The notes under the pieces are model-generated. The model was given only the letters and a program-made list of their open reading frames with translations. It had not been told where the DNA came from and did no database searches. Shown here one piece after another: positions 35,877-43,848 of a DNA stretch of 64,000 nucleotides (the stretch's first letter is position 1; every line of letters begins with the position of its first letter). This DNA comes from SMWD01 sp002729875 (GTDB taxonomy: Bacteria > Pseudomonadota > Gammaproteobacteria > Steroidobacterales > GCA-2729495). The stretch spans positions 1-64,000 of the forward strand of contig DASCMH010000036.1 in the NCBI GenBank assembly GCA_036010905.1, given 5' to 3'. The position numbers were made by a program, and so were the translations under genes.

Positions 35877-36414
35877 TCAGATGGCAGGTTTTCCGCAGGC
35901 AACTGTCGTTGCGACCGCAGCGGAGGTTCAGTGTGCCTACGATAAACTTGCCGCAGCGCTGCAAGTGACCGTCGATAGCGATGACTGCGTCCTGCTTGGC
36001 ATCATGCTTGGTGGCATGCTGCCGACAGCGCGGCTGGCGGCGATGTTGCATGGCGATTACCGGCTCGATTGCTGCCAGGTCAGTCGCTATCGGGGTGCTG
36101 AGCAGGGCGGGGCACTGGAATGGCTGCAGCCGCCGCGCACCGAGTTACGTGATCGCACCGTATTGCTCGTCGATGACATTTTTGATGAAGGGATAACGCT
36201 GGATTTTGTCACCCGAAAATGTTTTCAGCTTGGTGCCCGTCATGTTGTTAGCTCGGTGCTGGTGCGTAAAAAACGTGTGCGTGGAGTGACCGGGATGCCG
36301 CCCGATCATATCGGACTTGAAGTTGCCGATCGCTACGTTTTTGGCTGCGGCATGGATTTTCGTCATCGCTGGCGGCACCTGCCGGATATCTGGGCATTGG
36401 CAGACGAATCATGA
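35869..36414 (+). CDS. hpt: Hypoxanthine-guanine phosphoribosyltransferase
   Basis: Salvages hypoxanthine and guanine with PRPP. 181 residues from the ATG at 35869 (or 177 from 35881). The PRPP loop VLLVDDIFDEGITL is near residue 105, and the base-binding end region PDHIGLEVADRYVFGCGMDF near residue 145. The stop overlaps an ATG that opens the remnant of mtnP, whose intact form in other gammaproteobacteria supplies hypoxanthine to this enzyme. Start choice is uncertain, as neither has a strong ribosome site. Confidence 0.93.
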   Translation: MVSQMAGFPQATVVATAAEVQCAYDKLAAALQVTVDSDDCVLLGIMLGGMLPTARLAAMLHGDYRLDCCQVSRYRGAEQGGALEWLQPPRTELRDRTVLLVDDIFDEGITLDFVTRKCFQLGARHVVSSVLVRKKRVRGVTGMPPDHIGLEVADRYVFGCGMDFRHRWRHLPDIWALADES

Positions 36415-36566
36415 CAAAGATTGCTGTTATCGCCGGTACGGGTTGCGGGCATTTATTCGCGAGCCTCCAATGGAGGGGCTTGCCGGAGGAAACGCCGTTC
36501 GATCAGCGAGTACGCCGGTATTTGATCGAGCAAAGTACCAAACGCGGTATGGCTCAGGTCGAGTAA
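36411..36566 (+). pseudogene. mtnP: Remnant of mtnP (S-methyl-5'-thioinosine phosphorylase)
   Basis: An ATG overlapping the hpt stop opens a frame reading MTKIAVIAGTGCGHL and then GLPEETPF, which matches the N-terminus of MtnP/MTAP phosphorylases (IIGGTG..., then ETPYG). At about 36500 the homology jumps frame: bases 36503-36538 read SASTPVFDRAKY in another frame, matching the next family segment (SAPL...GRY). A single lost G in an original TTCGGATCA would explain the jump. Homology then ends; the remaining 200 or so codons are gone. The original frame stops at 36566. Position after nagZ-hpt is where mtnP belongs. Confidence 0.7.
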
Positions 36567-36592
36567 CTCCTGCGCTTACTGTGAAGAAAGAG

Positions 36593-36613
36593 GCTGCTGC
36601 GTGTGGCAGCAGC
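36593..36613. repeat. Perfect 8-bp GC-rich hairpin after the mtnP remnant
   Basis: GCTGCTGC, five-base loop GTGTG, GCAGCAGC. No T run follows, so termination would be weak. Confidence 0.5.
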
Positions 36614-36735
36614 GATCCAGCCGTCACAATGCATAACAGCATCGATCCGGTAACGAGTGATTCGCATCACAGACGTGTCAGTCAAATCGTTTTATATTCA
36701 CTCGGTCAGACCCTTTTTTCAATTGAATCTAAACT

Positions 36736-36741
36736 TATAAT
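36736..36741 (+). promoter_or_regulatory. Candidate -10 box for the GGDEF gene
   Basis: Perfect TATAAT in an AT-rich stretch, 26 bases upstream of the chosen ATG. The -35 region is only a T run (36714-36719). Transcription would begin around the AGGAG at 36749-36753, leaving a very short leader. Confidence 0.45.
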
Positions 36742-36767
36742 CTTTGTTAGGAGTAATTAATAAGTTA

Positions 36768-37736
36768 ATGATTAAATTCACGAAATCCATTATTGATCAG
36801 GTGCTTGATAATAACCCCCTGCCGATCATTATCGTCGCTGCACATGAACCGGGTTTGCCGGTTGTTTATCTGAATTCTGCGCTGGAGCATTTGCTCGCCA
36901 GGGATAGCGCTGAAGTTATGGGTATGCCTTTTACGGACATTATGTCTGCAGGTAACCTGCCCGCAAATGCCGACGGGCGCGATGCGGAGGCGACGCCATA
37001 CACCGATTGCGAAGATTCGCAGACATGGCGTAGCGGTGACGGGTCAAGCCTGAACCTCAAGGTCAGAATAGCGCCATTGCATGATCGACCCGGACAAACC
37101 GGTTACTGGATGCTGAGTGTTGTCGATAACGCGCAATCACCTGACGTTACCCGGGCTTGGGAGTCAGCCGCGTTGCGCAGCGAACTTGTCGATGCCCGGC
37201 GGCAGATCGAAAGCCTGCAACGGATTGATTCACTGACCGGGTTGGCGAACCGGGGCGCTTTCGAGGAACTGCTGGAGCGTGATTGGGCAATCGCCTGCAG
37301 GGAGAAACGGCAGATCGGTATTGTGGTGTTTTCGGTTGATTACCTGGCGGAGTACAGTGATATTTATGGTCGTCATGCGACCGATGCGCTGTTGCGCAAG
37401 GTAGTACATGCTATCAACGGCAGCCTGCGTCGGGCCAGTGACTTCGGGGCACGAATTGCTGAGGATCGGTTTGCGGTACTGATCTGCAATCCGGATCAAG
37501 GCCATATTGAAACCTGCGTGAAGTCTATTGAAGCGAAGATACGCAATTTGGCGATTCATCATCCGCGTTCTACGGTTTCACGTTTCATCAGTATTTCCTA
37601 TGGTCTGGCATCAGAAGTGCCGGTGCGCAAGAAAAAATCTGCAACATTACTTGCTAAGGCAGTGAGTAACCTTGAAGCAGGATTTAAGCCGACCAGAGTT
37701 CTGCAAACTGAAAAGGTGTCACAAGCAGACGATTAA
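36768..37736 (+). CDS. PAS-GGDEF protein with degenerate active site
   Basis: 322 residues. The N-terminal part is PAS-like (residues about 10-110: NPLPIIIVAAHEPGLPVVYLN..., MGMPFTDIM). A short coiled linker leads to a GGDEF domain from DSLTGLANRGAFEELL (near residue 150). The GG[D/E]EF active-site loop reads RIAEDRFAV (bases 37452-37478), so both glycines and the order of acids are lost. Diguanylate cyclase activity is therefore unlikely; a receptor or structural role is possible. No EAL domain. The ATG at 36768 follows AGGAG by 14 bases; an in-frame TTG lies at 36744. Convergent with csiV. Confidence 0.85.
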   Translation: MIKFTKSIIDQVLDNNPLPIIIVAAHEPGLPVVYLNSALEHLLARDSAEVMGMPFTDIMSAGNLPANADGRDAEATPYTDCEDSQTWRSGDGSSLNLKVRIAPLHDRPGQTGYWMLSVVDNAQSPDVTRAWESAALRSELVDARRQIESLQRIDSLTGLANRGAFEELLERDWAIACREKRQIGIVVFSVDYLAEYSDIYGRHATDALLRKVVHAINGSLRRASDFGARIAEDRFAVLICNPDQGHIETCVKSIEAKIRNLAIHHPRSTVSRFISISYGLASEVPVRKKKSATLLAKAVSNLEAGFKPTRVLQTEKVSQADD

Positions 37737-37745
37737 AGAGTTATT

Positions 37746-37767
37746 GCCTGCGGCAGTCCCTGCAGGC
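37746..37767. terminator. Weak bidirectional hairpin between convergent genes
   Basis: GCCTGC and GCAGGC around a 10-base loop, between the GGDEF gene and csiV. No T run on either strand, so termination here is only a guess from position. Confidence 0.25.
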
Positions 37768-37800
37768 GGGAACGCCATTAATCGCAAGACCATAACTGGT

Positions 37801-38565
37801 TCAACTGGTTTCCTGGCGCTCGGCTACAGCGGTTTGTAATGCATTGATACGGGTAATGATGCCGAATTGCGGGCTGTCGAAATAGTGCGTTTCCGATACC
37901 CGGATACGTCGTGTCTCGCTGAGCTTGTAAGTGACCTGGGTCTTATTTCCACTGGGTCTGAATAAAAACTGTTGCCCTGTTGACGGGTTTTCAGTTTTAA
38001 GCGTCAGGTTGACATCAAGGTGCAGATAACGCCCCTTATAGAGCGTTACGGTTCCGGTAATGCCGGGATCATCAACAATTGCCGGTGCAAAGCGCCAGGG
38101 TTTTGCATTTTCCGAGTCCGGTGCGTGCTGCACCCAGCCTTTATACGTGATCGGTTGATAGGCATCGACCCGTTCTAGACGTTCATAGACCTGGCTCAGG
38201 GTGCGTGTGTCATCACGCAGCGGCACAAAGTAGGGGTAAACGGGATCCAGTTCGAGGAGATGGAAGCTTATCGGCGCTCGGCGGAATCGTTTGTTCCGTG
38301 TATTGTCGAGCATGCCAAGTGGTGCCGATGGCATTTGCGGTGGTTGCAGCGGTATTTCCGCAAGCATCAGGTTAAGTGGCGATACCTGAAAAATGGAAGT
38401 TGCGGCAGGTATTTCGGGTGTATTAAGACTTTGATCGGTATGTCGAAATACAATTAATTCGACCTGGTAGCGATCGGGTGGCTTGTGATCGTCCTCAGCG
38501 CTTGTCAATCCGGCGCCCAGTATCAGTCCGGACAGGCAGGTGATGCGGGTTAGCAGGCTGAGCAT
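37801..38565 (-). CDS. csiV: CsiV-family periplasmic protein
   Basis: 254 residues with a signal peptide (cleavage likely after GAGLTSA, near residue 23). YQVELIVFRHTDQ starts the CsiV domain, and YLHLDVNL near residue 190 is also typical. CsiV was described in Shewanella and Pseudomonas as a peptidoglycan-binding protein needed under some envelope stresses; here only the family is supported. It follows mfd by 21 bases on the minus strand, the conserved mfd-csiV arrangement. Confidence 0.82.
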   Translation of the reverse strand: MLSLLTRITCLSGLILGAGLTSAEDDHKPPDRYQVELIVFRHTDQSLNTPEIPAATSIFQVSPLNLMLAEIPLQPPQMPSAPLGMLDNTRNKRFRRAPISFHLLELDPVYPYFVPLRDDTRTLSQVYERLERVDAYQPITYKGWVQHAPDSENAKPWRFAPAIVDDPGITGTVTLYKGRYLHLDVNLTLKTENPSTGQQFLFRPSGNKTQVTYKLSETRRIRVSETHYFDSPQFGIITRINALQTAVAERQETS

Positions 38566-38586
38566 GTGATTGTTTCCCGGTGTTAA

Positions 38587-41500
38587 TCAGTCAGGTGGGG
38601 ATGAAAGCATATCAATGAGTTGGTCTGCAAATCGGAATCTTTGCTCCGGTTCGGCAAGTTCAGCACTGATTTTCAGTCTTTGTTGCCTGTCCAGTGTGTA
38701 TTTGCTCGGTGCTGATTCCAGCATCCGTACCAGTGCGGCCGGATCCACCGTGGTTGCCTGAGTGAATTCGATGAGCCCACCGGACGCGCCGAGTTCGAGT
38801 CGCCGAAGGCCCAGTGGGTTGGCGCGCAATTTGATTTCGGTGGTACGAAACAGGTTTTTGGTGGCTTCCGGCAGCAAACCAAACCGGTCGATTAGTTCGA
38901 CCTGTAGCTGCCGGAGTTCATCTGGATTGCAAGCGCTGGCAATTCGCTTGTAGTGCACCAGGCGAAGGTGTACGTCTGGCAGGTAGTCGTCCGGTAGCAG
39001 GGCCGGGACATGCAGGTTAACTTCAGTGCCTGCATTCATATCGTTATCGAGATCGGGCTCAAGCCCGTCGCGCAGGGCCTGTACTGTTTTTGACAACATC
39101 TCGTTGTAGAGTGAGAAGCCAATCTCATGGATCTGACCGCTCTGGCCTTCGCCGAGCAATTCACCGGCGCCACGGATCTCCAGGTCATGCGTGGCCAGTA
39201 CGAAGCCGGCGCCAAGGTCTTCGAGTGACTCGATTGCATCAAGGCGTTTCTGGGCGTCTGCCGTCAGGCCTTCTGGCGGCGGAGTCAACAGGTAAGCAAA
39301 TGCCTGGTGATGTGAGCGTCCGACCCGGCCGCGTAGCTGGTGTAACTGGGCGAGGCCGAAACGGTCAGCGCGATTGATGATGATCGTATTGGCCGAAGGG
39401 ACATCCAGTCCGCTCTCGATAATTGCCGTGCAAACGAGGATATGAAATCGCCGATGGTAAAAATCACTCATGATGCGTTCGAGTTCACGTTCGCGAATCC
39501 GGCCATGAGCAAACTCGATTGCACCTTCAGGAACAAGTTCGGCAATTGTTGCCGTTATTTTTTCGATGTCTTCGATGCGATTGTGTACAAAATAGATCTG
39601 ACCGCCACGTTTTATTTCCCGCAGGCAGGCTTCACGGATGATGCGTTTATTCCATTGTGTGACGAACGTCTTGATCGACAGCCGGGATTCGGGGGGAGTG
39701 GTTATCAAAGACAGTTCCCGCAGACTACCAAGGGCCATATTCAGCGTGCGTGGAATCGGGGTTGCCGTCAATGTCAGAATGTCGACTTCCGTTCGCAGTG
39801 ACTTCAGGCGTTCTTTGTGGCGAACACCGAAGCGGTGTTCTTCATCGATGATGACCAGGCCCAGATTCTTGAAACTTACGGTTCTGGAAAGCAGGCGGTG
39901 CGTGCCGATCACGATATCAACGCGGCCGGCAGCTAATCCTTCGATAATCTCATGACTGGCGGCCTGGTTCTGGAATCGTGACAGAATCTCAATATTAACC
40001 GGCCAGTCGGCAAAGCGATCGGCAAATGTACGGTAATGTTGCTGAGCCAAAAGGGTTGTTGGTACCAGGACTGCAACCTGGCGGCAACTCGATACGGCAA
40101 TAAACGTGGCCCGCAGTGCAACCTCGGTTTTACCAAAACCAACGTCGCCACACACCAGCCGATCCATTGGCTCGCTGGTCGTCATATCGACCGTAACCTC
40201 ATCAATTGTGCGGGACTGATCGTCGGTTGGCGTGAATGGGAAGCCGGCGGCAAAACGTTCGTAATCGACCGGGTCGATGCTATAGCTGTAGCCTTCACGA
40301 GCCGCACGCTGAGAATATAAATCGAGCAGTTCAGCGGCGACATCACGAATTTTTTCGGCGGCTTTGCGCTTCGCCCTGACCCATTGATCGGAGCCGAGCC
40401 GGTGTAGCGGCGCATGATCGGGCGCGGCACCGGTATAGCGTGAAATAAGGTGTAAAGATGCAACCGGAACGTGCAGACGGTCCCCGCCGGCATATTCCAG
40501 GGTGACGAATTCGGTCGGCGTCGCGTCGATTGCAAGGTGAGTAAGACCGACATATCGGCCAACGCCATGCTCGCTATGCACAACAGGTGCGCCGGGATGC
40601 AGGTTGGTCAGATCCCTGATTAGCGCTTCGGGATCCTTGATACGTCGCCGGCGGCTGCGGCGTTTTGGTTTTTGCCCGAATAATTCCTGTTCGGTCAGGA
40701 TTGTCAGCGAGCCGGTTTGATCGGCAGCATTCAGGGTCACGCCTTTTTCAAGCGGCGCAACGATGATATTGGACGGTAGCTGTGAGACAAGAAAGTCCGG
40801 CCATGATTCGATCGATTGGGTGGTATTTTGCTGGCGCAGTATGTCGGCCAACAGTTCCCGTCGTCCGGCCGATTCGGCAGCAAACAGAATCCGCCCGTCG
40901 TGCCGGTCGAGAAACTCCAGCAGGCCACGGGTGGATTCCTTGTCTCGCTGGTTGATCAGCATGCCGGAGGGTGCGGATACGGCAAGGTTGGCAAACGGCA
41001 AAGCGTCGTCCTCGTGGGGGATTTCGTGGTCCTCAAGTTGCAGCAACGGATGCGCTTGCAGGCCTGCCGCGTGACGTTCGGGCGTAACGTACAGTTCTCC
41101 GGGTTCGAGAACGGGGTGTTCGGCATCATGGCAGGATTGGCTATGGCGTTCGCAGACCTGTTCCCAGGCATGGCTTAGGGCGGTCTCGATGTCAGTGCAG
41201 GTGATTATCAGCGCATCAGCCGGCAGGTAATCCCAGAAAGTTGCAGTCTCAGCAAAGAACAGCGGCAGGTAGTTTTCGATCCCGGCGGGTAGCCGGTGTT
41301 CGGTGATTTCACGATAAATAACCGAGCGGGCCGGGTTGCCTTCAAATCTTTGTCGATAGCGGCGTCGAAAAGCACGTACCGAATCTTCGTCGAGTGGAAT
41401 TTCCCTGGCTGGAAGTGTGTCGAGTGCCTTGATACGGGTAGTTGATATCTGTGAATCCGGATCAAACTGACGCAGCGATTCGACCTCATCGGCAAAAAAA

Positions 41501-42066
41501 TCGACCCTGATCGGCGTGTCGTATCCGCTTGGAAAGAAATCGATAAGCGAACCACGTACGGCATAATCGCCGTGCTGGGAAACTTGTGAAACGCGTTGAT
41601 ATCCCGAGTCTTCGAGTTGCCCGCGAAATTGTTCCTGGGTCAAAGACTGGCCGGGTTGCAGCGTAATGCCACGGCTTTGCAGATGTTGAATCGGCGGCAA
41701 ATGCGGCAGCAAAGCTGAAACAGCCGTGATCATTAATGTTCCGGTCTCGGCGGACAGGCGGCGCAGGGCGCTCATGCGTTGTGCGATCAGGTCCTGGTGT
41801 GGGCTGAAAGCATCGTACGGCAGTACCTCGAGGTCAGGAAACAGGTTGATGGCAGGTTGCTCATGGCGAAAAAAATCTATTTCGTGCGCCAGCGATTCGG
41901 CTGCGGCTACACTCCCGGTCAGGATCAGGATGCTGCGGTTGCTACGGGTTGCCAGTTCAGCAATGGCCAGTGCCTTTGCACAGCCGTAGACCTTGCCCCA
42001 GCGCACACGGTCGCCGGCCTCATCAGGTATTGGCAGACTGTCGTTAACAAGCAAGGGTGAGGGCAT
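38587..42066 (-). CDS. mfd: Transcription-repair coupling factor
   Basis: Displaces RNA polymerase stalled at DNA damage and recruits UvrA. 1159 residues, full length. In order: the UvrB-like N-terminal region, the RNA polymerase-interacting domain (VHSEHGVGRYVGL, near residue 500), and the RecG-like translocase with Walker A GDVGFGKTEVALRA (near residue 640), DEEHRFGVRHKERLK and LTATPIPRTLNMAL. The C-terminal TRCF domain ends the protein. The gene is intact. The large ORFs on the opposite strand are shadows. Confidence 0.98.
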   Translation of the reverse strand: MPSPLLVNDSLPIPDEAGDRVRWGKVYGCAKALAIAELATRSNRSILILTGSVAAAESLAHEIDFFRHEQPAINLFPDLEVLPYDAFSPHQDLIAQRMSALRRLSAETGTLMITAVSALLPHLPPIQHLQSRGITLQPGQSLTQEQFRGQLEDSGYQRVSQVSQHGDYAVRGSLIDFFPSGYDTPIRVDFFADEVESLRQFDPDSQISTTRIKALDTLPAREIPLDEDSVRAFRRRYRQRFEGNPARSVIYREITEHRLPAGIENYLPLFFAETATFWDYLPADALIITCTDIETALSHAWEQVCERHSQSCHDAEHPVLEPGELYVTPERHAAGLQAHPLLQLEDHEIPHEDDALPFANLAVSAPSGMLINQRDKESTRGLLEFLDRHDGRILFAAESAGRRELLADILRQQNTTQSIESWPDFLVSQLPSNIIVAPLEKGVTLNAADQTGSLTILTEQELFGQKPKRRSRRRRIKDPEALIRDLTNLHPGAPVVHSEHGVGRYVGLTHLAIDATPTEFVTLEYAGGDRLHVPVASLHLISRYTGAAPDHAPLHRLGSDQWVRAKRKAAEKIRDVAAELLDLYSQRAAREGYSYSIDPVDYERFAAGFPFTPTDDQSRTIDEVTVDMTTSEPMDRLVCGDVGFGKTEVALRATFIAVSSCRQVAVLVPTTLLAQQHYRTFADRFADWPVNIEILSRFQNQAASHEIIEGLAAGRVDIVIGTHRLLSRTVSFKNLGLVIIDEEHRFGVRHKERLKSLRTEVDILTLTATPIPRTLNMALGSLRELSLITTPPESRLSIKTFVTQWNKRIIREACLREIKRGGQIYFVHNRIEDIEKITATIAELVPEGAIEFAHGRIRERELERIMSDFYHRRFHILVCTAIIESGLDVPSANTIIINRADRFGLAQLHQLRGRVGRSHHQAFAYLLTPPPEGLTADAQKRLDAIESLEDLGAGFVLATHDLEIRGAGELLGEGQSGQIHEIGFSLYNEMLSKTVQALRDGLEPDLDNDMNAGTEVNLHVPALLPDDYLPDVHLRLVHYKRIASACNPDELRQLQVELIDRFGLLPEATKNLFRTTEIKLRANPLGLRRLELGASGGLIEFTQATTVDPAALVRMLESAPSKYTLDRQQRLKISAELAEPEQRFRFADQLIDMLSSPPD

Positions 42067-42171
42067 TCGAAGTTTAATTGGTAACCGGCAGACAGATGGG
42101 CGCGAGATTACTCGATACTCGCAGCCGAAACAAAGTCGAACCCGAAGATCAACTGATTAGTAACAGCCTGA

Positions 42172-42456
42172 TCAGTTTTTAACGACGGTGTGAATCACGC
42201 TGCGGTATTCGAAATAGACGATGAATGATGAGTATTCCCAGCGAGAAATTGGTGGGTCGCCGACAGATGCCTGTTTGATAACCGGTTTCCCCCATTTTGA
42301 TTCGACCGTATCCATGCTCATGCCGCGATTAGGTCTTACCATCAGCGCCGCGCTGGATTGGTCGATGTTCTCAATGACGAGTGATTCTGCAAAAGCGGTC
42401 GATAACGCACTCAGCGCTATGACCGTAAGAAACGCCAGACATTTCTGCCGAACCAT
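42172..42456 (-). CDS. Small exported protein of unknown function, next to mfd
   Basis: 94 residues with a clear signal peptide (LAFLTVIALSALSTAFAES, cleavage near residue 23). The mature part has MDTVESKWGKPVIKQASVG and RWEYSSFIVYFEYRSVIHTVV, a pattern like the SmpA/BamE fold, in which G-x-P turns and a short beta-sheet follow one helix. I recognise it as a conserved gammaproteobacterial hypothetical protein, but no function is known to me. I chose the ATG at 42456 with GGGAG six bases upstream; another ATG at 42462 touches that site. Confidence 0.75.
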   Translation of the reverse strand: MVRQKCLAFLTVIALSALSTAFAESLVIENIDQSSAALMVRPNRGMSMDTVESKWGKPVIKQASVGDPPISRWEYSSFIVYFEYRSVIHTVVKN

Positions 42457-42470
42457 GACCATCTCCCAAT

Positions 42471-42505
42471 GTATACTCAGCTAATTTTAACCTGCCCGAG
42501 TATAC
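42471..42505. promoter_or_regulatory. Inverted repeat between the small exported gene and lolC
   Basis: GTATACTC (42471-42478) and GAGTATAC (42498-42505), perfect 8-bp arms with a 19-base AT-rich spacer. Each arm includes a TATAC element that could also serve as a -10 box for divergent promoters. Operator role is inferred. Confidence 0.45.
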
Positions 42506-42594
42506 AGAGAAATGTCACGGTCTATGGACATACCCTTGCAAATGGTGTATCCGTTCTGCGCAGTTGCCAGCGGTGATGTTGGAGGGCAGCAAAT

Positions 42595-43848
42595 ATGATC
42601 CGACCGGTCGCGCTATTTGTCGGTCTGCGCTACCTGCAGACTCAGCGGAGCAACGGTTTTGCCTCTTTCGTCAGCATTGCGTCAGTCATTGGCGTAGCGC
42701 TCGGGGTCGCGGCATTGATTGTCGTGTTGTCGGTTATGAACGGGTTCGAGAATGAACTCCGTGCGCGGTTGCTGAGCCTGGCCGGTCATGCATCCATTAG
42801 TCCGCAGCAGACCTCTTTGCCGTGGCGTGAAATGCGCAAGGCGATTATCACCAATCCCGGGATAGAGGCAGCCGCCCCGTTCGTTGAGCTTGAGGCAATG
42901 CTGGCAAATGGACGCAACCTGTCAGGGGCTCTGCTGACCGGGGTTGAGCCGCGTTTTGAGCAGGATATCTCGGCGGTGGACCGACATATGCGTAGTGGTG
43001 CGCTGGCCGATTTGCGGCCCGGGCAGAACGCAATTATCCTTGGCCGCTCGTTGGCCTTGAAGCTGGGCGTTTACCTCGGTGACTCATTGACGGTTATGGT
43101 GCCGCGCAAGCGGGCCGGTATCGGTCTGGATACGTCACTGCGGCGTTTCAGGATCGCCGGCATTTTTGAACTCGGGCTGCGTGACCACGATAGCGTCCGG
43201 GCGCTCGTGCATCTTGATGATGCGCGTGTTATGGCCGGGCTTGACAAACCTACTGTTGGTTTGCGGGTTAAAGCCGGCGATATTTTTTCCGCACCGCAGA
43301 TCGTCAGGTCATGGACGCGTGACTGGGCAGCAGGTTCCGGAATCGATGTGGTGGTACGCGACTGGACTCAGGATAATGCAACCTATTTTCGTGCCGTGCG
43401 TATCGAAAAAATCATGATGGCTCTGTTGTTGTCTTTAATCGTCGGCGTGGCGTTGTTTAATATTGTTGCAACCCTCGTCATGGTGGTTATAGATAAGCGG
43501 TCAGGCATTGCAATTCTGCAAACTCTGGGTTATTCGCGTCGTACGATCGTGCAGATATTTGTCTTGCAGGGCATTATTGTCGGCTGGATTGGTGTCATTA
43601 TCGGCGTCGGGCTCGGTATTGGAATGGCGATGAATGTGGCTCAACTCGCACCGCGTCTTGAGCAACTGTTTGGCTTCCAGTTCATGCCGGCCGATGTTTA
43701 CTACCTGACCTCGTTGCCTGCGGATTTGCATCCTGGTGATGTTGTGTGGATTTCGCTTATAGCCTTGTTGACCACTGCCCTGGCAACTATTTACCCGGCT
43801 TTTCGGGCTGCCGGTATCGCGCCGGCTGAAGTGCTGCGGTATGAGTAA
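42595..43848 (+). CDS. lolC: Lipoprotein-releasing ABC transporter permease LolC
   Basis: With LolD and LolE, releases lipoproteins from the inner membrane to LolA. 417 residues: a membrane span near the N-terminus (VSIASVIGVALGVAALIVVL), a large periplasmic domain (residues about 50-270), and three C-terminal spans with FtsX fold. VLSVMNGFENELRARLL is a strong LolC/E signature. It overlaps lolE by eight bases. Which of the two is LolC rather than LolE is assigned by order. Confidence 0.93.
   Translation: MIRPVALFVGLRYLQTQRSNGFASFVSIASVIGVALGVAALIVVLSVMNGFENELRARLLSLAGHASISPQQTSLPWREMRKAIITNPGIEAAAPFVELEAMLANGRNLSGALLTGVEPRFEQDISAVDRHMRSGALADLRPGQNAIILGRSLALKLGVYLGDSLTVMVPRKRAGIGLDTSLRRFRIAGIFELGLRDHDSVRALVHLDDARVMAGLDKPTVGLRVKAGDIFSAPQIVRSWTRDWAAGSGIDVVVRDWTQDNATYFRAVRIEKIMMALLLSLIVGVALFNIVATLVMVVIDKRSGIAILQTLGYSRRTIVQIFVLQGIIVGWIGVIIGVGLGIGMAMNVAQLAPRLEQLFGFQFMPADVYYLTSLPADLHPGDVVWISLIALLTTALATIYPAFRAAGIAPAEVLRYE

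Noticed and set aside
36317..36760. 147-codon frame spanning hpt end and the following gap
   Set aside because: Its N-terminal part is the wrong frame of hpt; only its middle (SASTPVFDRAKY) is meaningful, as the shifted part of the mtnP remnant.
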